A stretch of 58,055 nucleotides of DNA from Lysobacterales bacterium (GTDB taxonomy: Bacteria; Pseudomonadota; Gammaproteobacteria; Xanthomonadales; SZUA-36). Location of the stretch: NCBI GenBank assembly GCA_011773845.1, contig WVWV01000042.1:8251-66305 (forward strand). The letters are read 5' to 3'. The notes beneath the pieces are model-generated. The model worked only from the letters and a program-made list of their open reading frames with translations, searched no databases and was not told the DNA's origin. Positions 34,736 to 41,527 of the stretch are shown piece after piece. Within the stretch, counting starts at the first letter, position 1. Every line of letters starts with the position of its first letter. A program made the position numbers and the translations under genes.

Positions 34736-36448
34736 TCAGGACAGTGGCCAGACCGAAGCCAGGTACTTCCAGTTGACGGCGTAGTAGATGACAAATATCG
34801 CCAGGAAGAAGAGGGCAAACAAAAAGGTGCCTGGTGCGGCGAAACCCCACCTGCCCGCGGCCGCGTGACCGCCGGACGGGACAATGTCGGGTTGCGCGCG
34901 CATCAGGCGGGAGGTGACCGTTCCATAACTGGATTCGGATCCGACGCGCTTGCCGAAGAACACCGAGACCACCGTGACGAGGATGAACACCGCCCCGCCC
35001 ACGATCGCCGCCATGCCGCTGATGCCCGCGATGCCCATGAGGGTATAGGCGCTCGCCGGATAGTCGAACCCCAGCGCGGAGTCCGTGAAGGCCATGTCCC
35101 AATGGCGCCGTTCGACACCCAGCGTGCCTGCAGCGAGCAGCATGAGGGTGAAGACGCCCATGCCGAAGCCGAACAGGTACGGCTGCCACTTGGCCAGCGC
35201 CGGGAACGCCAGCTGGCGCCGGAACAGCACCGGGATCAGGTAGTAGGTCAATGACATGAAGGCCAGCGTCGTGCCCAGCACCACGGTCGCATGGAAATGC
35301 CCGGGCACGTAGATGGTGTTGTGAATGATGAGGTTGATCTGCTCGGTGCCCATCACCACCCCGGAGATGCCGCCGATGAAGCCGAATCCAATCAGCGAGA
35401 TGAACATCCCGGAGAAGGTGGGATTACCCCATGGCGCCTTGCGCAGCCATTGATAGAGCCCCTTGGTGAGCCCCTTGGCGCGCTGGGCGACCTCGATCGA
35501 GCCCGGCACCGTGAGGCCATGCACCATGCTGGCCAGCACCGCCAGGTACATGGCGTAGCTGGTGTTGAAGATCTTCCACTCGGAGCTCAGGCCGGGGTCC
35601 ACCAGCAGGTGATGGGCGGAGGCGATCTGCAGGAACGCGATGTACAGGAAGAAGGCGGTGCGGCTGACCTTTTCCGACAACGGCTTGGCGCCGAACACGA
35701 TGGCCGCGATGGCGTACCAAACCGCCACGTGCGCCGCCACGTTGATCTGCTGGGAGGAATGTCCGAAGGCCCACCACACCAGCCGATACATGGCCGCATC
35801 GATATGCGCGATCCAGCCCACCGACCACAGGAAGGTGGGGATGAGGATGATCGCGCCCGAGGCGATGGTGAACACTGCAATGATGCAGGCGGTCAGGGCG
35901 CCGAAGGTGACCAGCGGGATCGATCCCTCGTAGGTTTTCTCCTCCTTGGCCACCACCAGGGTACCCAGGAAGATGAAGCAGCCGATCAGGGCGCCCACCG
36001 CGAACAGGATCAGGCCGAGGTAGAACAGCGGGTTGGCCGGCATCGGCACGTAGGAGGTCATCATCACCGATGAATCGCCCCTCAGCACCACCAGGTTGTT
36101 CATCACCGCGCCGGCCACCATCAGCCCGAACGCCACCCAGCCCAGGCGGGGCGTTGCCAGGCGGCAGCGCAGCAGGGTCGAGGAGCAGAAATACAGCACC
36201 GCCATCTCGAAGAAGATGATCCAGAAGATCAGCATGTTGATGCCGTGCAGCGTCAGCAGCTGGTAGTACTGATCGGCCGGAAGCAGATGTATGGCCGGCC
36301 AGCGGGTGAGCGTCACGCCGACCGCGGTGAGGCCGCCGATCAGCAGGATGACCACTGCCACCACGGCATTGGCGCGCATCAGCCATTCCGCCGGGCGGTG
36401 GAATTGCAGGCCCGATTCGGGACAGGTACGGAAGAGTTGAGTCGTCAT
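34736..36448 (-). CDS. B-family haem-copper reductase subunit I, Tyr replaced by Gln (candidate NO reductase)
   Basis: A 570-aa, about 13-helix protein that aligns by eye with Thermus ba3 oxidase: WWxxGH in helix VI, the HH plus VDPG of helix VII, and VPGHFH of helix X. Metal ligands are His68 and His386 (low-spin haem), His384 (active-site haem) and His230, His279 and His280 (CuB). The residue four after His230, Tyr237 in ba3 and essential for O2 reduction, is Gln234 here (GHSSQQ). B-family NO reductases are known to lose this Tyr, so NO reduction is likelier than O2 reduction. It overlaps subunit II by ATGA. Automatic annotation would probably call it cbb3- or ba3-type oxidase. Confidence 0.85.
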   Translation of the reverse strand: MTTQLFRTCPESGLQFHRPAEWLMRANAVVAVVILLIGGLTAVGVTLTRWPAIHLLPADQYYQLLTLHGINMLIFWIIFFEMAVLYFCSSTLLRCRLATPRLGWVAFGLMVAGAVMNNLVVLRGDSSVMMTSYVPMPANPLFYLGLILFAVGALIGCFIFLGTLVVAKEEKTYEGSIPLVTFGALTACIIAVFTIASGAIILIPTFLWSVGWIAHIDAAMYRLVWWAFGHSSQQINVAAHVAVWYAIAAIVFGAKPLSEKVSRTAFFLYIAFLQIASAHHLLVDPGLSSEWKIFNTSYAMYLAVLASMVHGLTVPGSIEVAQRAKGLTKGLYQWLRKAPWGNPTFSGMFISLIGFGFIGGISGVVMGTEQINLIIHNTIYVPGHFHATVVLGTTLAFMSLTYYLIPVLFRRQLAFPALAKWQPYLFGFGMGVFTLMLLAAGTLGVERRHWDMAFTDSALGFDYPASAYTLMGIAGISGMAAIVGGAVFILVTVVSVFFGKRVGSESSYGTVTSRLMRAQPDIVPSGGHAAAGRWGFAAPGTFLFALFFLAIFVIYYAVNWKYLASVWPLS

Positions 36449-36996
36449 GATCCGCCCTCCGTCACGTAGATCTTGCCCACCATGTTGTGGTGGCCGATGC
36501 CGCAGTACTCGTTGCAGATGATGGTTTGCTCACCACTGGTGTCGGGTGTCACGGTGAGCACGATTTCGTAACCGGGCAGGATCTGGGTGTTGATGTTCAC
36601 CGGCTGCAGGGAAAAGCCGTGCTGCCAGTCCATGGAGGCGATGTGCAGCCGGTAGGTCTGGTCTTTCTCCAGCTCCAGCATCGGCCACCATTGCCACAGG
36701 CGGGCGATCAGGTAGACATCGCTGCCGGGCGGCGGACGTACCACGGGAATCTGCTGGTCGGTCTCGGTACGGACCGTATACTCGTTCACCATGGCCATGG
36801 TCTTGGCCTGGAAGGCCTCGGGCGTGGTGCGGTACGCTTCGTTGGAGAGGTTTTGCTTACCGTACACGTGCCACAGCGGCATCATGACGAACATGATGAG
36901 GGACCAGACCAGCGCGATGGCGATCCAGGTCCCTTCGACCCTGTCCAGCGGTTGTTTCCACCACAGGATCTCACTCGGGGGTTGTATCGAACTCAT
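36445..36996 (-). CDS. Haem-copper enzyme subunit II with CuA site
   Basis: A 183-aa protein with one N-terminal helix (about 24-44) and a periplasmic cupredoxin domain. The CuA ligands are His126 (DWQHGF), Cys161, Glu163, Cys165, His169 and Met172 (CNEYCGIGHHNM). It accepts electrons from a periplasmic donor and passes them to subunit I. Its length, with a single helix, matches B-family (ba3) subunit II rather than A-family. It overlaps subunit I by four bases and follows the 54-aa subunit by 20 bases. Confidence 0.92.
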   Translation of the reverse strand: MSSIQPPSEILWWKQPLDRVEGTWIAIALVWSLIMFVMMPLWHVYGKQNLSNEAYRTTPEAFQAKTMAMVNEYTVRTETDQQIPVVRPPPGSDVYLIARLWQWWPMLELEKDQTYRLHIASMDWQHGFSLQPVNINTQILPGYEIVLTVTPDTSGEQTIICNEYCGIGHHNMVGKIYVTEGGS

Positions 36997-37016
36997 GGTC
37001 TGCGCCTCCCTCGCGG

Positions 37017-37181
37017 TTAGTTGGCCAACGGGATGGTCACGATTTCCATGACACCCCAGATGACGTAAAACACCGCCGGGATGACGACGCCGATGAAGAG
37101 CAGCAGGAACGGGTTTTCCAGAATCCGCTGCATCACGGGCACCCTCTCGTTCTCATTGAAAGATGTCACTTCCTGGTTCAT
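37017..37181 (-). CDS. Small single-helix subunit of the haem-copper enzyme
   Basis: A 54-aa protein with a polar start (MNQEVTSFNENERVPV) and one membrane helix (about 25-48, PFLLLFIGVVIPAVFYVIWG). Its position directly before subunit II matches the small subunit IIa (CbaD-type) of B-family enzymes, though sequence similarity at this length cannot be proved. AGGA lies eight bases before the ATG at 37181, with an in-frame ATG upstream that lacks one. It is the first gene of the FNR/DNR-box operon. Confidence 0.75.
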   Translation of the reverse strand: MNQEVTSFNENERVPVMQRILENPFLLLFIGVVIPAVFYVIWGVMEIVTIPLAN

Positions 37182-37234
37182 GTTGTTTTCCTGGCTATTT
37201 GGGACTGGGTTGCACTGCACTTACAATTGCGCCG

Positions 37235-37276
37235 AAGCTAGCACACGATTTTTTCGCGCCAATTGATGCAGATCAA
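37235..37276 (-). promoter_or_regulatory. FNR/DNR-type operator and class II promoter
   Basis: TTGAT-GCAG-ATCAA at 37263-37276 is a perfect match to the FNR/ANR/DNR palindrome. On the minus strand a -10-like TAGCTT lies at 37240-37235, the place expected for a site centred at -41.5, giving +1 near 37228 and a leader of about 46 bases. A second palindrome, TGATGCATCA, lies at 37300-37309 and may serve this or the divergent gene. The box indicates control by low oxygen or NO. Confidence 0.75.
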
Positions 37277-37368
37277 TTACCTCAATATTCAGGTAATTCT
37301 GATGCATCAAATACTCCGGAAGGCCCGGCCGGCGATGTCCCGGGACCGAACGCAATCAGGGTGGAAGG

Positions 37369-38016
37369 ATGCGAGTGAATGTCATGCAAGGCGGCTGGTG
37401 GGTGCTGGCCGGCCTGTTGATCGCGGGCTGCGATCGCGAACCCGCTCCCGCGCCGGAGCTGCACGACACCAAGTACCTGGCCATCGGGGCCAATGGCGAG
37501 CCGGCCGGCGAGGCCGAGGAAGCGTTTCCCTGCGTGCTGGACCAGTACACGGGGCTGACCTGGGAAGTGAAGTCCGACCGGGCCGGGCTGCACGACTGGC
37601 GCAACACCTACAGCTGGTTCAATCCCCGGGAGGCGAACGACGGCGAACTGGATTACCGCGGCACGGCGCATGGCGGCACATGCGCCGGCAGCGGTTGCGA
37701 CACCGAGGCCTTCGCGGCGGCAGTGAATGCGGCTGGGCTGTGTGGATTCGATGATTGGCGGGTGCCGACCCGCGATGAGCTCGCTTCCATCAGTGACCCG
37801 CGCAAGGCCGCGGCGCCGCCCACGATCAACACGGCCTATTTCCCGCATGCCCAGGCCGACGAATACTGGTCGAGCAACGACTACTCCTTCCAGTGGAACG
37901 CAGCCTGGCTGTGGAATTTCCAACACGGCCACGACCGGGTGGAATGGAAAGCCTCACCCCGTCACGTGCGGCTGGTCCGTGGCGAGCCGCGGGCGCTGCA
38001 GCGCGTGAAGGACTGA
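37369..38016 (+). CDS. DUF1566 (Lcl C-terminal) domain lipoprotein
   Basis: A 215-aa protein. The signal ends in IAGC, so it is a lipoprotein. The remaining sequence has the DUF1566 pattern: FPCVLDQYTGLTWEVKSD, then FAAAVNAAGLCGFDDWRVPTRDEL, EYWSSNDYS, and RHVRLVRG. This is a C-type-lectin-like fold found on many bacterial surface proteins, role unknown. It is divergent from the haem-copper operon and may share the FNR/DNR box. The start could instead be the ATG five codons downstream (37384). The haem A synthase gene follows by seven bases. Confidence 0.82.
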   Translation: MRVNVMQGGWWVLAGLLIAGCDREPAPAPELHDTKYLAIGANGEPAGEAEEAFPCVLDQYTGLTWEVKSDRAGLHDWRNTYSWFNPREANDGELDYRGTAHGGTCAGSGCDTEAFAAAVNAAGLCGFDDWRVPTRDELASISDPRKAAAPPTINTAYFPHAQADEYWSSNDYSFQWNAAWLWNFQHGHDRVEWKASPRHVRLVRGEPRALQRVKD

Positions 38017-38023
38017 CCCGCCG

Positions 38024-39001
38024 ATGCGAACGCTGGCTCGCTTCTCGCTGTTGCTGGTGCTCATCCTGGTGGTGGTCAGCGCCTACCTGAGGCTGCACCA
38101 GTCCGGCCTCGGCTGTGCCGACTGGCCGGCTTGCTACGGACAGATCGGTGCCCTCCCGGCGCCCGCCACCGGGGGTGCGGCCGAGGAAGCCTATCGCCGC
38201 ATCCTGGCCGCATCCGATGCCCCGCTGGCCTGGGCCGCGCCGCTGCACCGGCTGGTGGCCACCCTGCTGGGCCTGGCCGTGGTGGTGCTGAACTTGCTGG
38301 CGTTCCGGGCCCGGCAGCACCGGCTGCTGAGTATCTCGTTGCTGGGCCTGACGCTGCTGCTGGCGGCGCTCGGGCTGCGATCCGGTAACCTGCATGACCC
38401 GGCGGTGGTGATGGGCAACCTGGCCGGCGGCTTCGCCATGGTGGGGCTGCTCGGCTGGCTGGCCTTTGAACTCGGCCCGCGCCGGCCGCGCTACACCGAT
38501 ACCCACGTCCGCGCCATCCGGCCGCTCGTCAGGTTGGGCCTGGCGCTGCTGTGCCTGCAAATCCTGCTGGGCGGCCTGACCAGCGTGAACTTCGCCGCCA
38601 CCGCCTGCCCGTCGCTGCCGCACTGCGAGGGCCAATGGTTTCCGGACGCCACGCTGTACGGCGCGCTCAGGCTCGACCGCGCCCGCGCCGTCGACGCCAC
38701 CGGCCACGCGATTGGCGGCCACGAGCGGCAGGCCGTGCACCAGGCCCATCGGGTCGGCGCGCTGCTCGCCGCCGCCGCGCTGCTGGCCGCCGTGATCGCC
38801 GGGCTGCGCGGTGTCACCGCAACGCGGCGGGTCGCGGTCGTGATCCTGGCGGTGCTGGTGGTCGAGTTCGCGATCGGCGTGGTGGCGGTGGTAACCCGCC
38901 TGCCCATCGCGGTGGCGGTGGCACACAACGCGCTGGCCGCAGTGCTGCTGCTGGCGACGATCCGGTTGTGGGTGCTGACACGACGGCCCCGGATGCCCTA
39001 A
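38024..39001 (+). CDS. ctaA: Haem A synthase (Cox15/CtaA family)
   Basis: A 325-aa inner-membrane protein with eight helices in two similar halves. Each half shows the conserved features: LRLHQSGLGCADWPACYG after helix 1 and HRLVATLLG in the first half, and VHQAHRVGALL and AHNALAAVLLL in the second, providing the haem-ligand His residues. It oxidises the C8 methyl of haem O to make haem A. Its placement next to the haem-copper operon implies that subunit I carries an a-type haem. No haem O synthase is seen in the window. Confidence 0.92.
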   Translation: MRTLARFSLLLVLILVVVSAYLRLHQSGLGCADWPACYGQIGALPAPATGGAAEEAYRRILAASDAPLAWAAPLHRLVATLLGLAVVVLNLLAFRARQHRLLSISLLGLTLLLAALGLRSGNLHDPAVVMGNLAGGFAMVGLLGWLAFELGPRRPRYTDTHVRAIRPLVRLGLALLCLQILLGGLTSVNFAATACPSLPHCEGQWFPDATLYGALRLDRARAVDATGHAIGGHERQAVHQAHRVGALLAAAALLAAVIAGLRGVTATRRVAVVILAVLVVEFAIGVVAVVTRLPIAVAVAHNALAAVLLLATIRLWVLTRRPRMP

Positions 39002-39600
39002 GCCTCACCGGCCCAATCATCGAGGGCCCCTTGCAGGACCACCATCGGGCGGGCGAGCATTTCCGCGAGCACGGCGTTGCCGTCGCGCCGCAGGGCCCGG
39101 AATTCCGTTGCCGTGAACACCTGCGGTCGCAGGGTCCGGCCAATGCGGTTCTCCACCCGTGTCAGGCCGCTCACGATGTCCGCATACCCGAGGTCGTCGG
39201 TCACCAGCAACAGCTCGATACTCGTGTCTTCGCGGTCCGGGGGCTCGACCAGCACCACCGCCAGCTCGAGGCTTCCCGGCAGGTTCCGGAGCGCAGCCCG
39301 TAACTGTTCGACAATGCCGAAGGTCTTCAGCACGATGCTGCGCAGTTCGGGGAAAATCGGCGATGCGCGGTTGGCCTGGTAATGGGTCTGGTTGCCGACC
39401 CTGCGCACTGTCAGCAGGCCGGCCCCGACGAGCCGCGCCAATTGGCGCTGCACCGAGCCGGTGCCCACGCCGGCAATGCGCACCACCTCGTTGGCATAAT
39501 AGCTGCGCTCGGGATGGCCGAAAAACAGCGCCAGCAGCTGCCGCTGGGTGCGCGTGAACAACGCGTTCCAGAGGCTCTTCCCTTGCGTAATAATACCCAT
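38998..39600 (-). CDS. HTH regulator fused to a degenerate nucleotidyltransferase domain
   Basis: A 200-aa protein. Residues 1-85 form a winged helix (TRTQRQLLALFFGHPERSYYANEVVRIAG, then GSVQRQLARLVGAGLL). Residues 100-185 resemble the MNT/NTase fold, but the active site is lost: the usual G-S and D-x-D are replaced by V-E and S-I-E (VLVEPP, TSIELLLV). It is therefore probably a transcription factor with a non-catalytic sensor domain. Start 39600 or 39615; both lie inside the palindromes at 39590-39619, implying autoregulation. Its 3' end overlaps ctaA by four bases. Confidence 0.75.
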   Translation of the reverse strand: MGIITQGKSLWNALFTRTQRQLLALFFGHPERSYYANEVVRIAGVGTGSVQRQLARLVGAGLLTVRRVGNQTHYQANRASPIFPELRSIVLKTFGIVEQLRAALRNLPGSLELAVVLVEPPDREDTSIELLLVTDDLGYADIVSGLTRVENRIGRTLRPQVFTATEFRALRRDGNAVLAEMLARPMVVLQGALDDWAGEA

Positions 39601-39619
39601 ATAAGGTATTATCATACCT
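39590..39619. promoter_or_regulatory. Overlapping palindromic operators at the start of the HTH gene
   Basis: ATAATACC (39590-39597) pairs with GGTATTAT (39605-39612). AGGTAT (39604-39609) pairs with ATACCT (39614-39619) across four bases. The shared GGTAT half-site is used by both repeats, and the start codon lies between them, as expected for autorepression. The stretch is much richer in A and T than its surroundings. Confidence 0.55.
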
Positions 39620-39645
39620 CGTTTGGGTTTTTGTATTGAAATCAA

Positions 39646-40005
39646 TTGTAAAGGGACTCATAACAAGGGCGCAAGCTGGTTGGGCGCGGCATCCGGGGAA
39701 CACCCCGCATCCGCACCGCCAGACTCCCCGGAACCATTGAAGTTCATGCCAGAACCCGAACGAGAGCGACGATCCAGGGATCATGGCCCGTATTGCACGG
39801 GTGTGAAACGGACGCCGCCCTGTTGACGGCTAGCGGCCGCCTCGCGGTCGTCTGCGGTCAGCGAGTTCGCCACCCGCTTCGGTACGGCCCACGCCCGCGA
39901 GGGCGATGATTTCAAATGGAGGGGCCGGAGAACAGGGTCGGCCACATTGGCCGGGTACCCGCCTGGGTACCCGGTTTCTTATCCTCGGCGGCTGCGCCCG
40001 CCGCG
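39646..40005. other. Intergenic stretch with one terminator-like hairpin
   Basis: No gene with convincing codon use is seen on either strand in these 360 bases. The only clear element is the inverted repeat at 39951-39974, followed by TTTCTT on the + strand. The first 20 bases are AT-rich and may hold the promoter of the HTH gene. A short + strand open frame runs from 39623 to 39826 but has no ribosome-binding site. Confidence 0.5.
39951..39977 (+). terminator. Terminator-like hairpin without an assigned gene
   Basis: CCGGGTACCC (39951-39960) and GGGTACCCGG (39965-39974) form a perfect ten-base stem with a four-base loop, followed by TTTCTT. The orientation fits a + strand transcript, yet no + strand gene ends here. 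It may end an unannotated RNA or block transcription running toward the opposing gene that ends at 40006. Confidence 0.45.
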
Positions 40006-41463
40006 TCAGTGGGCCGCGAAAAACGCCGCCAGGCGCAGCATCACCTCGGTATCCCGTCGGCAATACTCCAGCAATTCCCGTCGCACCGCCGCCACCCGCT
40101 CGGCGGGCGCGCCGGGCCGGATGGCTTCGAGGAACGCGCTGGATGCCTGGTTGCCCTCGGCAATGCCGTCCAGTTGGGCGTAATCGAGACCCGAGGCGAT
40201 CGTTGGCGCCACCGCCTTGATCGACCAGGAGCCGAGCATGGCCGGATGGTAGTAGTTCGCCTTGGTGACGGGACGTAAATCCACCAGGCGTTCGATGATG
40301 GCCTGCAGGGCATTGGCGAGGTCGGGGCATCGCTCGGCGAGGCCCTCGATGACGCGCTGCTCGTAGGCCGTGTACATGATGACCGGCCCGCTGCGCCCCA
40401 GGGTGCGAACCAGCTCCTCGGCCAGCGCGCGCATGGGTGGCTCGCCGGACAGGTCGAGGAATTCCGCGTGACTCACCTGGCCGGGTGCCGGTTCGATATG
40501 ACAGGACCACTGGAACGGCAGCAGTTCGTAGGGGCGGGTGCCTGGCCAGACCGGCACGGCCGGGGCAATGGTTTCGAAATCGAGGTAGTAACGCGGATAC
40601 GGCAGTGCGCGCACGAACTCGCCCGCTCCGGGCAGAATCTCGGGCTGTCCGCTGCGCGTCACGCGCCGGATGCGTAGGTGGTCCTCGCTGTTCAGCAGCG
40701 CGGCCGGTATCTCGCGGATGTCCCGGTAGCCCGCCGAAACCAGCTCGCCCAGCTTCTTGCGGCTGCCCCGCAGGCCGTGCACCGGAAACGCACTGTCCTG
40801 CGGCCAGCAGTGAGTGAAGAATGGGCATTCGTAGGGGCTGAAGCAATGCTGCCCGACGGGTACCTGCGGCTCGTCTCCGGCCACCGCCTCCTTGGCCCGC
40901 TGCACCCAGAGCGGCACCGAGGTCTGCAGCTCCCGGACCTCGGCGGTCAGGTCCTGCTCGACCAGGATGCCGCGGTAGTCGCCGCCACCCGGGTATACGA
41001 AGCGGTTGTCGATATGGGCCAGCGCGATGCTCTCCAGCGGGTAGCCCGCGCCCTCGTGGACCCATGCCTGGATTGCACAGTCCTGCACGTGCTCGGGCTT
41101 GGGCTTGGTGGATGCCTTCACCTCCACGATGCGCCAGCTCGCGCCGCTCGGCAGCAGCACGTCCTCCCGCACCAGCACCCCATCGTGTTGCAGGGTGGCC
41201 TCGAACACCGGCTCGTCCCGCGGCCCCCGCAGCAGTCCGGCGGTGAGTTGCAGGGCCTGGCCGAGCCCGGCTTCGTAGGGGATCAGCTCGCCGCGCCCCT
41301 GGCCGTAGACCTCGATGGCGATGTCCCCCACCTGGTGGCCAAGCTCGAAGGCCATTTGCGTCGCGGGCGAATACACCGCCAGCTCCGGCCGATGCACCTC
41401 GAAATGCACGCGCCGGGCGCATTGCAGCGAGGACATGAGGCGGGATTTGGACAGCCTGGGCAT
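40006..41463 (-). CDS. DUF2779 protein: Cas4-like FeS nuclease fused to a DnaQ-like exonuclease
   Basis: A 485-aa protein. The N-terminal half has a PD-(D/E)XK core (Asp101, EVK at 114-116) bracketed by four Cys (Cys15, Cys207, Cys213, Cys219) placed as in Cas4/AddB-type iron-sulphur nucleases. The C-terminal half (about 290-485) carries an RNase-H-like 3'-5' exonuclease core with DFET (295-298) and a late DTEVM. Such proteins are presumed DNA-processing enzymes of unknown pathway. ATG 41463 gives the usual start PRLSKSRL. It lies 64 bases after the ABC exporter gene on the same strand. Confidence 0.82.
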   Translation of the reverse strand: MPRLSKSRLMSSLQCARRVHFEVHRPELAVYSPATQMAFELGHQVGDIAIEVYGQGRGELIPYEAGLGQALQLTAGLLRGPRDEPVFEATLQHDGVLVREDVLLPSGASWRIVEVKASTKPKPEHVQDCAIQAWVHEGAGYPLESIALAHIDNRFVYPGGGDYRGILVEQDLTAEVRELQTSVPLWVQRAKEAVAGDEPQVPVGQHCFSPYECPFFTHCWPQDSAFPVHGLRGSRKKLGELVSAGYRDIREIPAALLNSEDHLRIRRVTRSGQPEILPGAGEFVRALPYPRYYLDFETIAPAVPVWPGTRPYELLPFQWSCHIEPAPGQVSHAEFLDLSGEPPMRALAEELVRTLGRSGPVIMYTAYEQRVIEGLAERCPDLANALQAIIERLVDLRPVTKANYYHPAMLGSWSIKAVAPTIASGLDYAQLDGIAEGNQASSAFLEAIRPGAPAERVAAVRRELLEYCRRDTEVMLRLAAFFAAH

Positions 41464-41527
41464 GTGCGAAGCATACCCCAGCCGGGTGGATTCCACCGCC
41501 TGCGCCACGCCGGGCGCGGCGCGCGCC

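Noticed and set aside
31320-39600. A simple cbb3-type (C-family) cytochrome oxidase operon
   Set aside because: CcoO, CcoP and CcoG/H/I/S are absent, subunit II has a CuA centre, and helix motifs match the B family instead.
39623-39826. 67-codon + strand ORF in the gap after the HTH gene
   Set aside because: It has no ribosome-binding site and a composition unlike neighbouring proteins, and it starts inside the probable promoter of the divergent HTH gene.
40006-41463. Cas4 of a CRISPR system
   Set aside because: No cas1, cas2 or repeat array lies in the window. The fused DnaQ-like half marks a DUF2779 protein, not Cas4.
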